Shown here one piece after another: positions 5,868-7,920 of a DNA stretch of 7,920 nt. The translations under genes and the position numbers were made by a program. Position 1 is the first letter of the stretch. Each line of letters begins with the position of its first letter. Source of the stretch: DATHWB01 sp041744795 (lineage in GTDB: Bacteria > Actinomycetota > Acidimicrobiia > Spongiisociales > ZC4RG35). Under the pieces are notes generated by a model. That model was not told where the DNA came from. It saw only the letters and a program-made list of their open reading frames with translations, and made no database searches. The DNA is taken from the NCBI GenBank assembly GCA_041744795.1, contig JBGTKD010000068.1:1-7920 (forward strand), given 5' to 3'.

Positions 5868-6958
5868 TCGAAAATTGACAGTGGCAGGAGTGCACTCACT
5901 AATGGGGAAGGCACGTCAACCGCTTGGCTGATGCGAAGGTCGACCGCAACGGAACATATGGCGTAGGCCTGCTCCCGCGTGTAACCCCATTCAGCTGCGA
6001 GGTGATCGATCATCGCCCGGACAGCGTTTCGGGCGGCGAGTCCAAGGTCTTCGGAGGAGATTCTGCCGTGGTGTTCTGGGAGCCCAGTTGTGGCGACGTA
6101 GCCCGATCCCCATCGATCGCCGTCTGGCGACGAACCTGCGTACCGAATGGATCGAATGGGCGTGTCGGTTTCTTCGCGAAGCGTAAGGGTCGCCGTGACA
6201 GTCGCAGCCATCTCGATAGCCGTTCCACAGGACTCGCCGTCTCCCTGGGCAAAGTGCCCGTCTCCGATCGAGAAGAGTGCTCCGCCAACGTCCACCGGCA
6301 GCCAGGCGGTTGACCCGGCGTGCAGCTGTCGAATGTCGACATTGCCGCCGGTCGATCTTGGGGGGATCGTCCGCAGGCCGGTTGATGCCGGTTCATCGGC
6401 TGGGACCGCATCCTGAGGATCAGGAAGCATGACTGCACCGCCTAAGTCGTGGCTCGCCTTCTCAGCGGCTGCGACACTCCGAAAGGTGTCCGGCGATGGC
6501 GCGACGCCCAATGTCCCCATGAATGGCGCGGCCGAAATCGAGACTCCAGGAATGTCGTCCGAGACAGCCTGGTTGGCCTGAAGCTCCCACATAGCTAGGA
6601 AGGGGGTAGGAAAGTCGTCCGCAAGCATCCCAAATCCGGGAACGAAGAACGTGTAACCGAAGGGACCTGGGTCGACCGCCTCGATAGCGATTTCAAGCAC
6701 CATGCCTGGTTCCGCCCCCCGCACCTGAATCGGTCCCGTCAGCGGATGAGCGCGCCCGAGGCGCAACCCGTAAAGATCCGCAACAGTGGACGCTGGGGTG
6801 ATCTGGTTGTCCAGAGCGTCGAGGCATTCAATGACGACGCGATCACCGCTATCGATCGATAAGACCGGAGGAATCGCCGGATGCCAGCGGTTGTGGCCAC
6901 GACCAGGCTGGTCTGCAAGCGGTCGAGTTCGATCGATCTCAATATGGTGCGCGCTCAT
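5864..6958 (-). CDS. Acetamidase/formamidase family amidohydrolase
   Basis: A 364-residue cytoplasmic enzyme of the FmdA/AmdA family, which hydrolyses short-chain amides to a carboxylate and ammonia. The diagnostic core is intact: GGNVDIRQLHAGSTAWLPVD (204-223), then VGGALFSIGDGHFAQGDGE (224-242) and CGTAIEM (244-250). The C-terminal signature AYAICSVAVDLRISQAVD (331-348) and a PLSIFE end are also present. It is somewhat shorter than the roughly 400-residue formamidases and acetamidases. The ATG at 6958 follows the DUF2848 stop by 22 bases with only a weak GGGA site. Its stop overlaps the MFS start by GTGA. Many members of this family have unknown substrates, so the amide it acts on should not be taken as acetamide or formamide. 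Family assignment is secure. Confidence 0.93.
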   Translation of the reverse strand: MSAHHIEIDRTRPLADQPGRGHNRWHPAIPPVLSIDSGDRVVIECLDALDNQITPASTVADLYGLRLGRAHPLTGPIQVRGAEPGMVLEIAIEAVDPGPFGYTFFVPGFGMLADDFPTPFLAMWELQANQAVSDDIPGVSISAAPFMGTLGVAPSPDTFRSVAAAEKASHDLGGAVMLPDPQDAVPADEPASTGLRTIPPRSTGGNVDIRQLHAGSTAWLPVDVGGALFSIGDGHFAQGDGESCGTAIEMAATVTATLTLREETDTPIRSIRYAGSSPDGDRWGSGYVATTGLPEHHGRISSEDLGLAARNAVRAMIDHLAAEWGYTREQAYAICSVAVDLRISQAVDVPSPLVSALLPLSIFE

Positions 6959-6980
6959 CGTCGAGTCCCATCAAAGGAAG

Positions 6981-7706
6981 TCACGGGAGCACCTCTGCTG
7001 CCAGCACGACGACGTCGTACTGATGCTTGATCGTGCGACCGAGGACCGGATCAGCTAGTTGAAACTCCCACCGATCTCCATAGATCAGGTGACCGCCCTC
7101 AGAAACGACCGTGCCGCTCAGCATCAAGCGAGGTTTGAGGTCCGACACCCTCCCCTCGACCGAATGTGCCATCTCTCCTGGGGTCCAGAACTCCGCAACA
7201 GACGCAGACTGATACCTGATCCGCTCGCCCTCGTGCCACACATGAGACTCAAGTGTGCACTCATCCCAATGTGCTTCAACGTCAGACCACCGCCAGAGGG
7301 TAGGTGCGAGGACGTTCGGTGCGACCTGTTTCGACCACGGAATATCGTGGCTCTCAAGCGATCGGTCTGTGTGATCCGATCCAACACCTACGAAGAGTTC
7401 ATCCCCGGTATCGACGACCAGCAGCTCGATCTCACCGCTCGTGTATTCGGTCTGAACTGGGCACACGCTGCTGGTGATCCATGCCCACCCGCTAATCGGG
7501 AAGATGATCGGTGGCCTCTCGATCTCCGGAACAACCACACCCACGAGCGCAACCTCGTCGATGTGCGCCTGCATCTTGGCTGCGTCACGAATGGTGAACC
7601 CGAGGTTGTATCCCCGGGTGACAGGGATTTGAAGGGCGCTCTCTGTTCCATCGTGGTCAACAAGCACGAATTCGAGGAGCTGGTCCCCGGACATGACGGC
7701 GCTCAT
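6981..7706 (-). CDS. DUF2848 family protein
   Basis: A 241-residue soluble protein without signal peptide or membrane segment. It matches my recollection of the DUF2848 pattern: RGYNLGFTIRD (31-41), HIDEVALVGVVVPE (48-61), TSGEIELLVV (89-98), the very characteristic GSDHTDRSLE (109-118), SKQ (125-127) and AHWDE (145-149). The end, LMLSGTVVSEGG (194-205) then a Phe-rich strand and DPVLGR (219-224), loosely resembles fumarylacetoacetate-hydrolase-fold enzymes, which would suggest a lyase or hydrolase acting on a keto acid. That link is inference. The ATG at 7706 gives an ATGA overlap with the MaoC-like gene, so the two are coupled; an internal ATG at codon 5 is the alternative. I know of no established reaction for this family. 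Confidence 0.85.
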   Translation of the reverse strand: MSAVMSGDQLLEFVLVDHDGTESALQIPVTRGYNLGFTIRDAAKMQAHIDEVALVGVVVPEIERPPIIFPISGWAWITSSVCPVQTEYTSGEIELLVVDTGDELFVGVGSDHTDRSLESHDIPWSKQVAPNVLAPTLWRWSDVEAHWDECTLESHVWHEGERIRYQSASVAEFWTPGEMAHSVEGRVSDLKPRLMLSGTVVSEGGHLIYGDRWEFQLADPVLGRTIKHQYDVVVLAAEVLP

Positions 7707-7920
7707 GCGAATGCCTCGTCGATTGTCAGGCGAGGTGTGGGAAAGCTGGACCGCGCAGCTTCAGCATCTTGTCGATACACAAGGAAGGACCGCTTCCATG
7801 TGATGACCGTTTCCCCATCCTGGTTCATACCTCGAGTCCGAATCTCGACGATCCCAGCGTGAGGGCGCGACTCGGACTCCCTGAGTCCGATCACCTCACT
7901 TTCGGAGTACAGGGTGTCGC
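7703..7920 (-). CDS. MaoC-like hot-dog dehydratase/hydratase (C-terminal part; 5' end beyond window)
   Basis: The last 71 residues of a protein that enters from the right edge and ends in TGA at 7705-7703. The pattern DTLYSESEVIGLRESESR followed by GIVEIRTRGMNQDGETVI and a TWKRSFLVYR strand is the typical C-terminal hot-dog sheet of MaoC-family enoyl-CoA hydratases. It is close in style to the (D)TxYxxSEV...SxSRPxxGIV...RGxNQDGExV segment of mesaconyl-CoA-hydratase-like and related actinobacterial members. The catalytic Asp/His helix of the fold lies in the missing N-terminal part, so activity cannot be judged. The family normally hydrates or dehydrates acyl-CoA thioesters. The stop overlaps the DUF2848 start by four bases. 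A C-terminal tail of about 20 residues (QDAEAARSSF onward) follows the domain. Confidence 0.85.
   Translation of the reverse strand, partial: DTLYSESEVIGLRESESRPHAGIVEIRTRGMNQDGETVITWKRSFLVYRQDAEAARSSFPTPRLTIDEAFA

Noticed and set aside
7059..7862. 267-codon open frame on the plus strand opposite DUF2848 and the MaoC-like gene
   Set aside because: It spans two well-supported minus-strand genes and their ATGA junction. No family motif or ribosome-binding site supports it.

Overview
The window is a dense, single-direction accessory locus. Every convincing gene reads on the minus strand, so transcription runs from the right edge to the left. The DNA is GC-rich and GTG starts are frequent. The solute-binding lipoprotein has a Thr/Ser/Glu-rich linker after its lipid-anchored cysteine. 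Together these suggest a high-GC Gram-positive bacterium, perhaps an uncultured Actinomycetota, but that is inference from style only: no taxonomic marker gene is present.

In transcription order: (1) the C-terminal part of a MaoC-like hot-dog hydratase (7703-7920, cut by the right edge); (2) a DUF2848 protein (6981-7706) overlapping it by ATGA; (3) an acetamidase/formamidase-family amidohydrolase (5864-6958); (4) a 12-helix MFS transporter (4647-5867) overlapping it by GTGA; (5) a 154-bp intergenic region with a candidate promoter, a 13-bp palindrome at the predicted start point and recurring GCCGATG half-sites; (6) a family 5 (peptide/nickel/opine type) ABC solute-binding lipoprotein (2792-4492); (7) an intercistronic stretch that can fold into two competing RNA hairpins; (8) a DRE-TIM metallolyase (HMGL/isopropylmalate-synthase superfamily) with an atypical metal site (1459-2724); (9) a DppB-type permease (424-1452); (10) a DppC-type permease, cut by the left edge (1-431). 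The ABC ATPase genes are not in the window and probably lie beyond position 1.

The genes look like one uptake-and-breakdown module. Two transporters would bring in (or exchange) a small organic, possibly amide- or peptide-like compound. The amidase would release an acid and ammonia, and the MaoC, DUF2848 and DRE-TIM proteins would process a carboxylic acid or CoA thioester. The substrate cannot be read from the sequence. The strongest points for follow-up are the lyase-fold enzyme placed between the binding protein and its permeases, with two of the four usual metal ligands replaced, and the two-state RNA structure just upstream of it. There is no gene-free stretch longer than 154 bp, and I saw no RNA gene, insertion sequence, CRISPR array or attachment site.
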